In this document: one piece after another, positions 42,501 through 49,706 of the stretch | Numbering within the stretch: the stretch's first letter is position 1 | How the letters are laid out: every line of letters starts with the position of its first letter | Source: a bacterium | Lineage (GTDB): Bacteria; Armatimonadota; Zipacnadia; Zipacnadales; UBA11051 | Assembly (NCBI GenBank): GCA_021372615.1 | Contig: JAJFUB010000019.1 | Coordinates: forward strand, 62,001-126,000 | DNA: 64,000 bases | Direction: 5' to 3' | Notes under the pieces: model-generated | Database searches by the model: none | Told to the model about the DNA's origin: nothing | The model's input: only the letters and a program-made list of their open reading frames with translations | Position numbers and translations under genes: made by a program

Positions 42501-43413
42501 TGCCGAAGCGATCCGTGAGGGCGTTGGTGATCGGGTGGGGCGTCGGGAACGTCACTGGGCCCTCCACATCCACGCCCCGGTCATAGATGTGCGTGTGCTG
42601 GGCCATTGGCTTGATGTCGGCGGCCGGTCGCCAGGCGGAGTCGTCGTAGTCCACGGCCGCCCAATTGGGCTCCTCGGGGATGTGGAACTTCCAGGCCTTG
42701 CCGCTGACGATGAGCTGCTTCGTGCCGTCCTCGTACTCCAGACCGATCTGGGCGAAGAAGCCGCCCGGCCCGTCTACGTTGCGGGCCTTGAAGGCCACGG
42801 TGTTCTTGCCCTGGCGCAGCTTCGCGCCGAGGTCCCACAGCTCGTTGTCGAACCAGCTCCAGTGGTACCCGATCTGCTCGCCGTTGAGGTAGACCCAGTA
42901 CAGGTTGTCCGCGGTGCAGCGCACGAAGGCGCGCTTGACGGGCTTGGTGATCTCGAAGCTGCGGCGGATGTAGCGGATGTGGTCGTCGGACTCGCCCGGC
43001 TGCGTGCCGATCCACATCCAGTTGCCGGAGTCATCGGGGAAGAGGTCGGCGGCGATGGCATCGGCCGGTGCGGCCGCGCCGAGTGCCCGCCACAGCGGCG
43101 CGGTCGCTGGCAGCGAATCCGGCAACCCGGCGATCAGCACGCCACCGCCCTGGCTCACGAAGCCCTCCAGCGCCTTGTCGCCGGCGGGCAGCTTGCTCAG
43201 GTCCGAGGCGCCATCCAGCACGACGACGCCCGGGGGAATCGGGAGCGCCTCGCCTGCCGGGAGCGTCTGGACGCGACCGTGCAGGTCCGTCAGCGCCTGC
43301 GCCATCGGCAGCCCCGACGAGCCGCCGGTGAGGTCCACGATGCGGATGGTGTCGGCTCGGGCGCCCCCGGTCAGCAGCGCCAGGAGCGAAACGGTAGTCA
43401 GCGTGGCACGCAC
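39520..43413 (-). CDS. Very large secreted GH42-like protein with GH2-type sugar-binding domain
   Basis: 1297 residues from GTG at 43413, seven bases after GGAGGG. Signal peptide 1-20. Order: an alpha-beta domain (22-125) interrupted by a GH2-like jelly roll (about 145-260, WVYLNGEQIGYHWSWFDNELWDL), return of the first domain (about 290-370), beta sandwiches (380-570), TIM barrel (575-930), GATase-like domain (about 950-1150, DNYRVLVLCDIHLLKRQEAEAIRAWV), and an Ig-like tail. The fourth-strand motif is VQGYMDEPF (D696-E697), again Asp-Glu rather than Asn-Glu. The C-terminal LPVNAPAGKWTLRARS resembles the tails of the proteins at 10865 and 56396. Likely a glycoside hydrolase; substrate unknown. 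Confidence 0.85.
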   Translation of the reverse strand: MRATLTTVSLLALLTGGARADTIRIVDLTGGSSGLPMAQALTDLHGRVQTLPAGEALPIPPGVVVLDGASDLSKLPAGDKALEGFVSQGGGVLIAGLPDSLPATAPLWRALGAAAPADAIAADLFPDDSGNWMWIGTQPGESDDHIRYIRRSFEITKPVKRAFVRCTADNLYWVYLNGEQIGYHWSWFDNELWDLGAKLRQGKNTVAFKARNVDGPGGFFAQIGLEYEDGTKQLIVSGKAWKFHIPEEPNWAAVDYDDSAWRPAADIKPMAQHTHIYDRGVDVEGPVTFPTPHPITNALTDRFGTAHHLRGVLPRSGATTVVAAGGRPLVLCSEYGQGRVVLMDALPGSGLLTGDLSDDLLATAILWLGRQTEGLTVARPVYPPPTLRRGGGVQLSYALDGVTPTVDGTLTATVTHNAQATVVGTYPLHAGQALQAAWTGAQTRSADADGPWQLDLAATDTAGQPVFHRSLVCEVTNPLSLPGNRHVVAQGMTLQVQGDLKGLLTEGKTLKAAVVDPWGREQPVPEPTVKEGVYTWAVPIPDLMEGDYRLVVTLLAGGQVADSFGAPFTVVPRLDLRDFYPTTMRLSPLRTSDPAAIAREIDDIIAHGFNTLTFSARRLGAKPGSPYDVAEDLAQQKGMAVSYSFQGDFSLLRRDGLPPVSVFSPEYKEALRPRIEAAIATCKQVPRLLNVQGYMDEPFQVSGQTCDNRPPAQAEFKRRYGIEMPTREQAMADPALWLKYVDFWSDCFAADWRQGYALVKELDADFWVELTHDSHCTFGAAGRNFKGFWAVDDVFHWGAPFDSVNYDIYPYLSTDFRSGKFQENRLPRIAGMHMAFAQMRNLAYTYHKKLGFWVEAGWGTNLGPEAPGRRYPWSPRELTYTSVAAGCDYLNTFWGLPEDPAWWETYRSTMSEVKSLAPLLTRSAVPRAKAAFLFPRTQHVLLQEEYWNVMVALEAFRQAYGELDCLHEEQIAKGGLDNYRVLVLCDIHLLKRQEAEAIRAWVQRGGLLIADEVPSQDEGKQPLGVFEPVFGVTGDADIADVPVTIPGTKAQLPGRRSYQQQGQTALVYNSPCGKGRATLLNFQLKDCYLDALVRQNADGAADAILDLLRNAAAGCPANVTSSTPGIEAALRQTAQGTTLLLLINHESKLETTQVTLPYLQAGGVVRDMVTGERLKPGPKHTLMLKCPWGGTRVLGLFPSDPQGLRLEGLGASYSRGAEVAYGLIVGGKSIRGNYLLDVSVTTPDGRKLQAFSALTCTEDATCRRRFRLPVNAPAGKWTLRARSLWDGAEATGSFAVK

Positions 43414-43452
43414 GATGCAACCCTCCGGTGTGGGTCAGATTGGCGCGGCGTC

Positions 43453-46029
43453 TCAGTGCGCATAGGTGAGGATCAAGTCAATCCAGGTGATGCTGAGCGG
43501 CTCGGCGGTGGTCTGCGCCGGGCGCGTGTACACCAGGCGAAGATCATTGGGCCCCAGGCGCCACCAGGCCGCGTCGGCGGGCAGCCTGTGCTCCCCGCGA
43601 CGCCACCACTCGGCCTCGAAGATGTAGGCCTGGTCCCGGGCAGTGCGCGGGTCCACGGTCTGGGCGCCGCGCCGGGCCTGCTCGGACTCGGCGTCGCCCG
43701 AGATCGTCAGCGGGCCCTGCCCGTTGACGGTCAGTTCCAGGCGCTCCCCGGTCTCCAGCGGCCGGCAGTAGATGACCACCTCGGCCTTGGCAGTGTAGCC
43801 CCGGCGCTGCATCCCGGGAATGTCGTCCCCCAGGCGCAGGCCCACGGTACACTCGCCCCGCTGCCCGCCCGCCGCGTCCGTCATGGCGAAGGGCTTGGCG
43901 CGCAGGGCGATGGGGTCCACCATATAGTGCTTGTCGGCGGTGAGGACCTGCTCCGGGTCGGCCAGGTCGTTGAGCCACGGCATGTGGCGCCACTGGTCCT
44001 CGGAGAAGCCAAGCTGGAGGCCATCCGCCCCGGCACGGTGGAACAGGAGCGCCTGGGCGAAGTACATGCCCTTCGTCTTGGGCTTGTCATAGCGGCGACG
44101 GCCCGTGGCCTCGTCGCCGGGGCGCTGGTCGGTGTCCACGAAGCCGAGCGCCTGCCACTCGGTCGGGTAGACCTTGACGCCCGTCTCGGCCCCCAGCTTG
44201 ACGAAGTCCTCCACGCGGATGTCGAAGTAGTCGCCGGGGCGCAGGTGGGTGGGGACGATGATGTCCACCAGGTGCTCGCGCAGCCATGTCGGCCAGTCCA
44301 GGCCCAACTCCGCATACCCATACGCCGGCACGCGGACCATCATGTCCAGATGCTTCCCCCGGCGGGCGCCGAACTCGTCCAGCAGTTGCCGCACCTCGCG
44401 CAGGAAGCTGGTCATGGTTGCGGGGTCCGGCTGCTCAAAGAACGGGGGGTAGACGGCGAGGTCGAGTTCCAGGCCGTCGGCCTCGGCCTCCAGCGCCTCG
44501 CGGAAGATCGCGAGCTTGAAGGCCCGCACCTCGGGATGCTTGAAGTCCAGCAGCACGCGGCCGGGGATGCGGTACTCCGGGTGCTCCTTGTTCAGGCGGC
44601 CCACGAAGGCCACCCACATCCAGTTGTCGGCGGCGGCAGGGCCGTACTCGTGGTTCATCTCCAGACGGGCCAGGAGCTTGAGCCCCACGGCGTGGGCGCG
44701 CTCCACCGCCATCCGCAGCGGGCCGGGGCCCTCGCGGATCAGCCCCATCACGTTCTCATGGACCCACAGGTCGCCCTCGCGCAGCAGCCCCCGCTGCCGC
44801 TCGTCGAGGCCCTCGCCGAAGACCTCGCCTACCTTCGTCTCGTAGCAGAAGACGCTGCCCGGCCCCAGGCCCCATACGAGGAGGCCGGCATTGCTGCCGG
44901 CCAGCGGGTCCACGTAGCGCTCCTCCAGCGTGCGCCGCGTGAACGGGGGGCGGGTGTAAAAGGGGCTGAAGCCATCGTGGCGATAGGCCAGGTCCAGCTT
45001 GCGCAGCGGCTGCTTGCTCCAGTCCACCGGCGGCGCCTCCGGCGCGAGCCCCAGCGCCCGCTGGGCTGTGCGCACATAGCGTTCGTTGATCGTGAACAGC
45101 CCCAGGGCCTTCGCTTCGGCGTAGGGGCGCTGGCCGTAGTGATAGCGCGTCGCATCGGCCAGGCTGTAGTTCTCCAGTCCGTTGACCTCCAACGGGCTGA
45201 AGTACATCGTCTCGCACTTGCGCGCCCGCAGGTCCCAGCCCCACTGTGCGCTGGCGTCGGCCCGGACGGCCGGGCTCTGCTGCCCCACGAGTGCCGGGTT
45301 GCGCCACAGCTCGCGCAGCGAGGCCAGGTGGCCGTCGGGCTTGACGAAGTACATCCCGCAGCGCGGGTCCATGTACGCCCAGCCGCCCTCGACGTAGATC
45401 TCGGTGGTGATGTGCCCGCCGAGGATGTGCATGACCAGCCGCCCGGGAAGGCCCGCGACCTCACACAGCGCCACGTGCAGGCGGCTGAGCGTCTCGCAGA
45501 GGATCTCCGGCTTGGCGACCATCTGCTCCTCGGTGCCGCCGTAGACATAGCGGGTGAAGTCCGCGTCCGGGGCCTGCCGGCGCAGGTCGCGGCAGAAGCG
45601 CATGAGCGCCAGGGCGCGTTCGCGGTCGGTGCGGCAGCCGGCGGTGAGGCGGCCGACCAGGGCATCGAGTTCGGGCCGGTCGCCACGCCGGTAGCGGGGT
45701 GTCAGCGGGGTGAACTCGGTGTAAAGGACCGCCTCGGTCTGCGGGCAGAGGATCACCAGTTCGTCGCGAAGCTGGGCCTCCACGTTGGGCCCGTAGTTGA
45801 TCCCGAGTTGCTCCTGGTTGAGGCGATAGGCCTCGGCCCGGTCGTCGCCCACGAGGCGGTCGGCGGCGGCCCGGCCGGTGTACGGGGCCAGGTCGGCCAC
45901 GGAATGCGCGCGCGGCCCGCGATAGAGCTTCTCCTGTGCCCGGGTCCAGGCGTCATCCGCGAGGGCGTCGGTGCTGGTCAGCAGGCACAACACGACGCCC
46001 GCGACCAGCCAGGGCGCGAAACAGTCCAT
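43453..46029 (-). CDS. Secreted transglutaminase-like/TIM-barrel fusion protein
   Basis: 858 residues, ATG at 46029 after GGGGAG, signal peptide 1-24. Residues about 110-230 have the cysteine-protease-like transglutaminase core: EILCETLSRLHVALCEVAGLPGR with C178, GGHITTEIYV with H206 and WAYMDPRCG with D221, all in the right order and spacing. Residues about 370-740 form a TIM barrel resembling hypothetical glycosyl hydrolase family 10-like proteins (AHAVGLKLLARLEMNHEY, VRAFKLAIFREALEAEADGL, ELDLAVYPPF). A beta-rich tail follows. Joining these two modules is unusual; the first may cleave or cross-link peptide, the second act on glycan. It lies in the secreted part of the train. Confidence 0.8.
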   Translation of the reverse strand: MDCFAPWLVAGVVLCLLTSTDALADDAWTRAQEKLYRGPRAHSVADLAPYTGRAAADRLVGDDRAEAYRLNQEQLGINYGPNVEAQLRDELVILCPQTEAVLYTEFTPLTPRYRRGDRPELDALVGRLTAGCRTDRERALALMRFCRDLRRQAPDADFTRYVYGGTEEQMVAKPEILCETLSRLHVALCEVAGLPGRLVMHILGGHITTEIYVEGGWAYMDPRCGMYFVKPDGHLASLRELWRNPALVGQQSPAVRADASAQWGWDLRARKCETMYFSPLEVNGLENYSLADATRYHYGQRPYAEAKALGLFTINERYVRTAQRALGLAPEAPPVDWSKQPLRKLDLAYRHDGFSPFYTRPPFTRRTLEERYVDPLAGSNAGLLVWGLGPGSVFCYETKVGEVFGEGLDERQRGLLREGDLWVHENVMGLIREGPGPLRMAVERAHAVGLKLLARLEMNHEYGPAAADNWMWVAFVGRLNKEHPEYRIPGRVLLDFKHPEVRAFKLAIFREALEAEADGLELDLAVYPPFFEQPDPATMTSFLREVRQLLDEFGARRGKHLDMMVRVPAYGYAELGLDWPTWLREHLVDIIVPTHLRPGDYFDIRVEDFVKLGAETGVKVYPTEWQALGFVDTDQRPGDEATGRRRYDKPKTKGMYFAQALLFHRAGADGLQLGFSEDQWRHMPWLNDLADPEQVLTADKHYMVDPIALRAKPFAMTDAAGGQRGECTVGLRLGDDIPGMQRRGYTAKAEVVIYCRPLETGERLELTVNGQGPLTISGDAESEQARRGAQTVDPRTARDQAYIFEAEWWRRGEHRLPADAAWWRLGPNDLRLVYTRPAQTTAEPLSITWIDLILTYAH

Positions 46030-46067
46030 GGTAGCATTCTCCCCTGTTGTGGGCCGTAACGGCCCCG

Positions 46068-49000
46068 TCAGCGCGAGTTCAGATCGTTGGACAGCACGAG
46101 CTTCTGCACGCCGAGCTTGCTGCTGGCCGGCCAGGCCAGCTTGAGGACGTGCTCACCCGGCTGCAGCGATACGACAACAGGCTTGTCGGCAGCGGTCGTC
46201 GGCAGCCACTGCCAGAAGGTCTCGGTCGCCGAGGCGCTGCCAGCGGGCTGGCCGTCGCAGGTGACGGCCACTTGCCCCGGTCCGCCCATCGCCCGGCCCC
46301 GCAGCCACACGCGGTACTGCCCGGCCTCGACCACCTGCAGCTTGAGGACGGCCTCGCCCGGCTGCTTGCCGGTGAGGGCCGCGAGCTTCCAGGTCGGTCC
46401 GCTGCGCAGGGCCGTCAGGCCCACACCACCACTCAGCTGCGCCTCGTCGGCGGTCACGGCGGGGTAGCTGTAGGTGGGCAGATCGGGCGACGCGGCGGCG
46501 GTCAGGTTCACATCATCCACGCACAGCTTGATCGTCACCGGCTCGCGCGTGTTCATGTTGACGGCGACGTAGGCGCTGTTGCCATAGTCGGGGACGGTGA
46601 AGCTGCAACTGAGACGCTGCCACGTCCCCGGCTTCGTGTCATCGTACGTCGTTGTCGCGAAGGCGGTGCGTGTCTGGACCTTGTCGCGAATGGCGCAGCG
46701 CAGGCTCACGGGCGGGGTGCCGGGCGTGATCTCGACGACCTTCACCCAGGCCGAGAGGCGATACTGCTGGCCGGCCTGCAGGCTCATGATCTCCCACGGC
46801 GGGCCGCAGGCGTAGCGGGTGACGAGGTATTCGTTCTGGCCCTGGCCCGTGCCGGTGACGAGGGCGCCGAGCTTGCCGCTGTGCGCGGCCTCCGGCGAGG
46901 GGTTCACCACGAAGCCCAGACGCGTGACCCAGCCTGAGATGCCCTCCTCGAAGTCGGGGTTGGGCATGAGGGTCGGCAGGGCAGACAGGGCGGGCGAGCG
47001 GGCCTCCCGGAGTTGCTGGGCGTAGAACGTGCCGAAGTCCGGGCCGGGGAACTTGCCAATCTCGGTGATGGCCCCGGGCATAGAGTGGATGAGGTATCCG
47101 GCGCTCTTGCCCCCGGAGGCTGTGCTTTGCAGGCCGATCATCGCCCCCGCGAAGCTGAGGCGCACGATCTCCCGGAGGTCCTCGTTGTGGGTGCGGTTGG
47201 CGGCGAAGGCGAGGCCTTCGTCCATGATGCCGCCACTGCCCGAGCCGGCCGCGGTCAGGGGGCAGGAGGTGTAGCGGAAGCCGTTCTCGGCCGGCACCCA
47301 CATCGTGTCCACGATGAACTTGGCGATGCCCACGATGTCATCGGCGACCTGCTCGCGGCCGGTCTCCTGGTAGAAGCGCTTCATGCCGGTCATCAGCACG
47401 CCGGCCATGAAGCCCGCCTCACCGGAGTGCTTCTGGTCGTCGGGGCAGTTGCAGTGGCCCGTCGGGAGCTTGTGGTAGTACAGGCCATACTCGGGCCGTG
47501 TCGCCTGGGCCTTCTCGTGCACCTTGGTCAGCATGATGTCGGCGGCGTTGAGGTAGTACGGGTCGCGCGTGGCGCGGTAGGCGCTCATGACCGCGATGGT
47601 CATCCAGCCGGGCTCACGCGCGTTGCCGAAGTCGAAGTTGGTGGTGTTAGGACCGGCCATCCAGTCGGCGGCGAGGCGGGCGCTGGCCAGGACCAGCGGG
47701 TCACCCGAGAGCATCCCGTACAGGAAGTTGCCGCCGGTCCACATGTGCCCGCGGTTGGTGGCGTAGCCGAGGGAGTAGACTTCCATGTCCTTGTAGTTGC
47801 GCGGGTAGTAGCCGCCGGTGTGGCCCATGCAGTGGACCCATATCTCGCCCGGCATCGGCTCGACGCCGCGGTCGGGTAGCCGCGTGGGCTCCTCGGCCCA
47901 ATGGATCGTGTCAATGTCCGTGTTGTGGCGCGAGGCAGCCTCGCCCAGATAGAAGAAACGCGGGTCGCCGGTGCGCAGGTACTGCTGCAGCATGCCGACC
48001 TGCAGGTCGTACTCGATGTTGCCCCAGTTCAGGCGGCGCTCGCCCCACCAGTCGCCGTAGTTCATCAGCCCGTACTCGTGGTCGCGCTCGCGCCCATCGA
48101 GGTAGGCCGTGAGGCCGTCAGCCAGGATCTGGTCATAGGCGGCCCAGGCGGCAGCGTTGTCGGCGAGGATGTCGCCGGCCGCCTGCGCGGCCTGGTAGTA
48201 CCGCGCCGGGGCCACGGCGGTGAGCGGGCGGGCGGCGCGCGCCATCACTTCGGCCGCGTCGGCCGGCGGGCCCAGCCATAGCTCGTGGCGCTTCATCAGG
48301 CCGCGCCGGTAGGTGTAGTTGCCATCGCGCAGGTAGTAGTACAGCTTCTCCTCATCGGGCTTGTTGGCGTACAGGTCGGCGGGGGAGATGGGCGGGCAGA
48401 GGCCCAGGCGCAGACCCGACGCGGTCGCGCCCAGCGACTTGGGGTACTGCTGCCAGAAGTCCTTGACCGCGAGCGTCAGGGCGTCGGTCTTCACCCAGCC
48501 GGCGAGGCGCTTGCCCGACGCGGCGCCGACGAACTTGTCGTCGAACTGCTGGACGACGTCGGCCCCACCGGCGAGGCTGACGGGAGTGGCGTCCACGACC
48601 CCGACGGTAGTGCTGGTCGGGGCGGCGGCGGTTGCCGCGTCCAGCGACAGCGACTTGATGGCCGTCAGGTTCTCGTGAATGAGGTCATTGCCGAAGACGT
48701 GGTCCACGCGGACGTACGACTTGCCCGCGAAGGCCGTAACGAGCAGGGCGCCCATGAAGTGCTTGCGCCCGGCGGCGGTGTAGTGGCCATCCATGCGGAC
48801 GGTCGTGCGGAGAGCGCCGCGCTCGATAATCTGCACGTCCTCGGTCTCGAAGGCGAACGCGGTTCCGTCCTTGTCGGTGAGCGTGCTGGTCAGGCCGGCG
48901 AGGAGAGCATCGCCGGCGGCGGCGCGCAGCTCGGCGGCGCCCGCGCGCGGCGCGATGACATGCGCCGGGCCGGTGTCCACGAGCACGCCGCCGCGCCCGG

Positions 49001-49679
49001 ACAGCTCGGCCAGCTTCAGCGGGGCGGCCACCGGCGGGCTGGCGGCCTTCGCCCCGTACTCGAGCACGAGGCCGAGCCTCTGGTCAGCCTTCAGGTCAAG
49101 CTGGGTGTCCAGCAGCAGCCACTTGATGCTGCCATCCTCCCAGCGCGACTCCGCACGGGCTTGCAGGGGCAGCGGCCCTGAGGGGGCCAGCAGGCGGGTG
49201 TTGGTCGCCTCGAACAGCGCGCCCTTCGCGAGGGGCACGCCGCAGGTCAGCGGCGTTCGGGCGCGATCCTGGCCGGCGGGCTCGGCGACGGTCAACTCCA
49301 CCTTGCCGGCGGGCACGGGGCGTGGGGCGGCGGGGCTGGCGACGGGAACTGTCTGCTCGACGGCGGCCTTGTCCAGGCCGGTCAGCACCAGACGGAGCGT
49401 CCGGTTCGGGCCGACAGACAGACCGGGGAAGTCCAGCCGGTGGTTGTTGCAGGCGTACTTCTCCGGCCCCGCGCCTGGCGCGCCGGTCAGCTCGCCCGTC
49501 GCCACGGCAGGCGCATTGGTGATGAAGCGGACCTGCAGGTCGTAGGTCTTGCCGACCTCACGCCAGACCGGGCGAACGGTGAGGGCCCGCAGGGCCAGGG
49601 GTGGCGGCGGGGTCGCCGGGGCCTGGGCGAAGGCGGCACAGGCAAGCAGGAGTGTCAGCAGTGGCAAGACGCGGCGCAT
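46068..49679 (-). CDS. Secreted PcRGLX/YetA-like polysaccharide lyase relative with CBMs
   Basis: 1203 residues, ATG at 49679 after GGAGG, signal peptide 1-18. The region PLQARAESRWEDGSIKWLLL (about 170-190) is the hallmark of the RIFT-barrel domain of exo-rhamnogalacturonan lyase PcRGLX and YetA proteins. It is followed by a central beta domain (FMGALLVTAFAGKSYVRVDH) and an (alpha/alpha) toroid (about 490-830; YGDWWGERRLNWGN, HWAEEPTRLPDRG, HCMGHTGGYYPRNYKD). Two beta-sandwich modules are added at the end: a CBM4/9-like one (about 865-1050, NPDFEEGISGW) and another of about 140 residues. It probably cleaves acidic, rhamnose-containing or pectin-like chains, but the substrate is inferred from the family. 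Confidence 0.85.
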   Translation of the reverse strand: MRRVLPLLTLLLACAAFAQAPATPPPPLALRALTVRPVWREVGKTYDLQVRFITNAPAVATGELTGAPGAGPEKYACNNHRLDFPGLSVGPNRTLRLVLTGLDKAAVEQTVPVASPAAPRPVPAGKVELTVAEPAGQDRARTPLTCGVPLAKGALFEATNTRLLAPSGPLPLQARAESRWEDGSIKWLLLDTQLDLKADQRLGLVLEYGAKAASPPVAAPLKLAELSGRGGVLVDTGPAHVIAPRAGAAELRAAAGDALLAGLTSTLTDKDGTAFAFETEDVQIIERGALRTTVRMDGHYTAAGRKHFMGALLVTAFAGKSYVRVDHVFGNDLIHENLTAIKSLSLDAATAAAPTSTTVGVVDATPVSLAGGADVVQQFDDKFVGAASGKRLAGWVKTDALTLAVKDFWQQYPKSLGATASGLRLGLCPPISPADLYANKPDEEKLYYYLRDGNYTYRRGLMKRHELWLGPPADAAEVMARAARPLTAVAPARYYQAAQAAGDILADNAAAWAAYDQILADGLTAYLDGRERDHEYGLMNYGDWWGERRLNWGNIEYDLQVGMLQQYLRTGDPRFFYLGEAASRHNTDIDTIHWAEEPTRLPDRGVEPMPGEIWVHCMGHTGGYYPRNYKDMEVYSLGYATNRGHMWTGGNFLYGMLSGDPLVLASARLAADWMAGPNTTNFDFGNAREPGWMTIAVMSAYRATRDPYYLNAADIMLTKVHEKAQATRPEYGLYYHKLPTGHCNCPDDQKHSGEAGFMAGVLMTGMKRFYQETGREQVADDIVGIAKFIVDTMWVPAENGFRYTSCPLTAAGSGSGGIMDEGLAFAANRTHNEDLREIVRLSFAGAMIGLQSTASGGKSAGYLIHSMPGAITEIGKFPGPDFGTFYAQQLREARSPALSALPTLMPNPDFEEGISGWVTRLGFVVNPSPEAAHSGKLGALVTGTGQGQNEYLVTRYACGPPWEIMSLQAGQQYRLSAWVKVVEITPGTPPVSLRCAIRDKVQTRTAFATTTYDDTKPGTWQRLSCSFTVPDYGNSAYVAVNMNTREPVTIKLCVDDVNLTAAASPDLPTYSYPAVTADEAQLSGGVGLTALRSGPTWKLAALTGKQPGEAVLKLQVVEAGQYRVWLRGRAMGGPGQVAVTCDGQPAGSASATETFWQWLPTTAADKPVVVSLQPGEHVLKLAWPASSKLGVQKLVLSNDLNSR

Positions 49680-49706
49680 GGCATGCCTCCGAGAGGAAGT
49701 GGGGGA

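Noticed and set aside
42490-46059. A 1189-codon open frame on the plus strand
   Set aside because: It is antisense to the transglutaminase-like and GH42-like genes, whose motifs are clear; composition marks it as a shadow of third-position GC bias.
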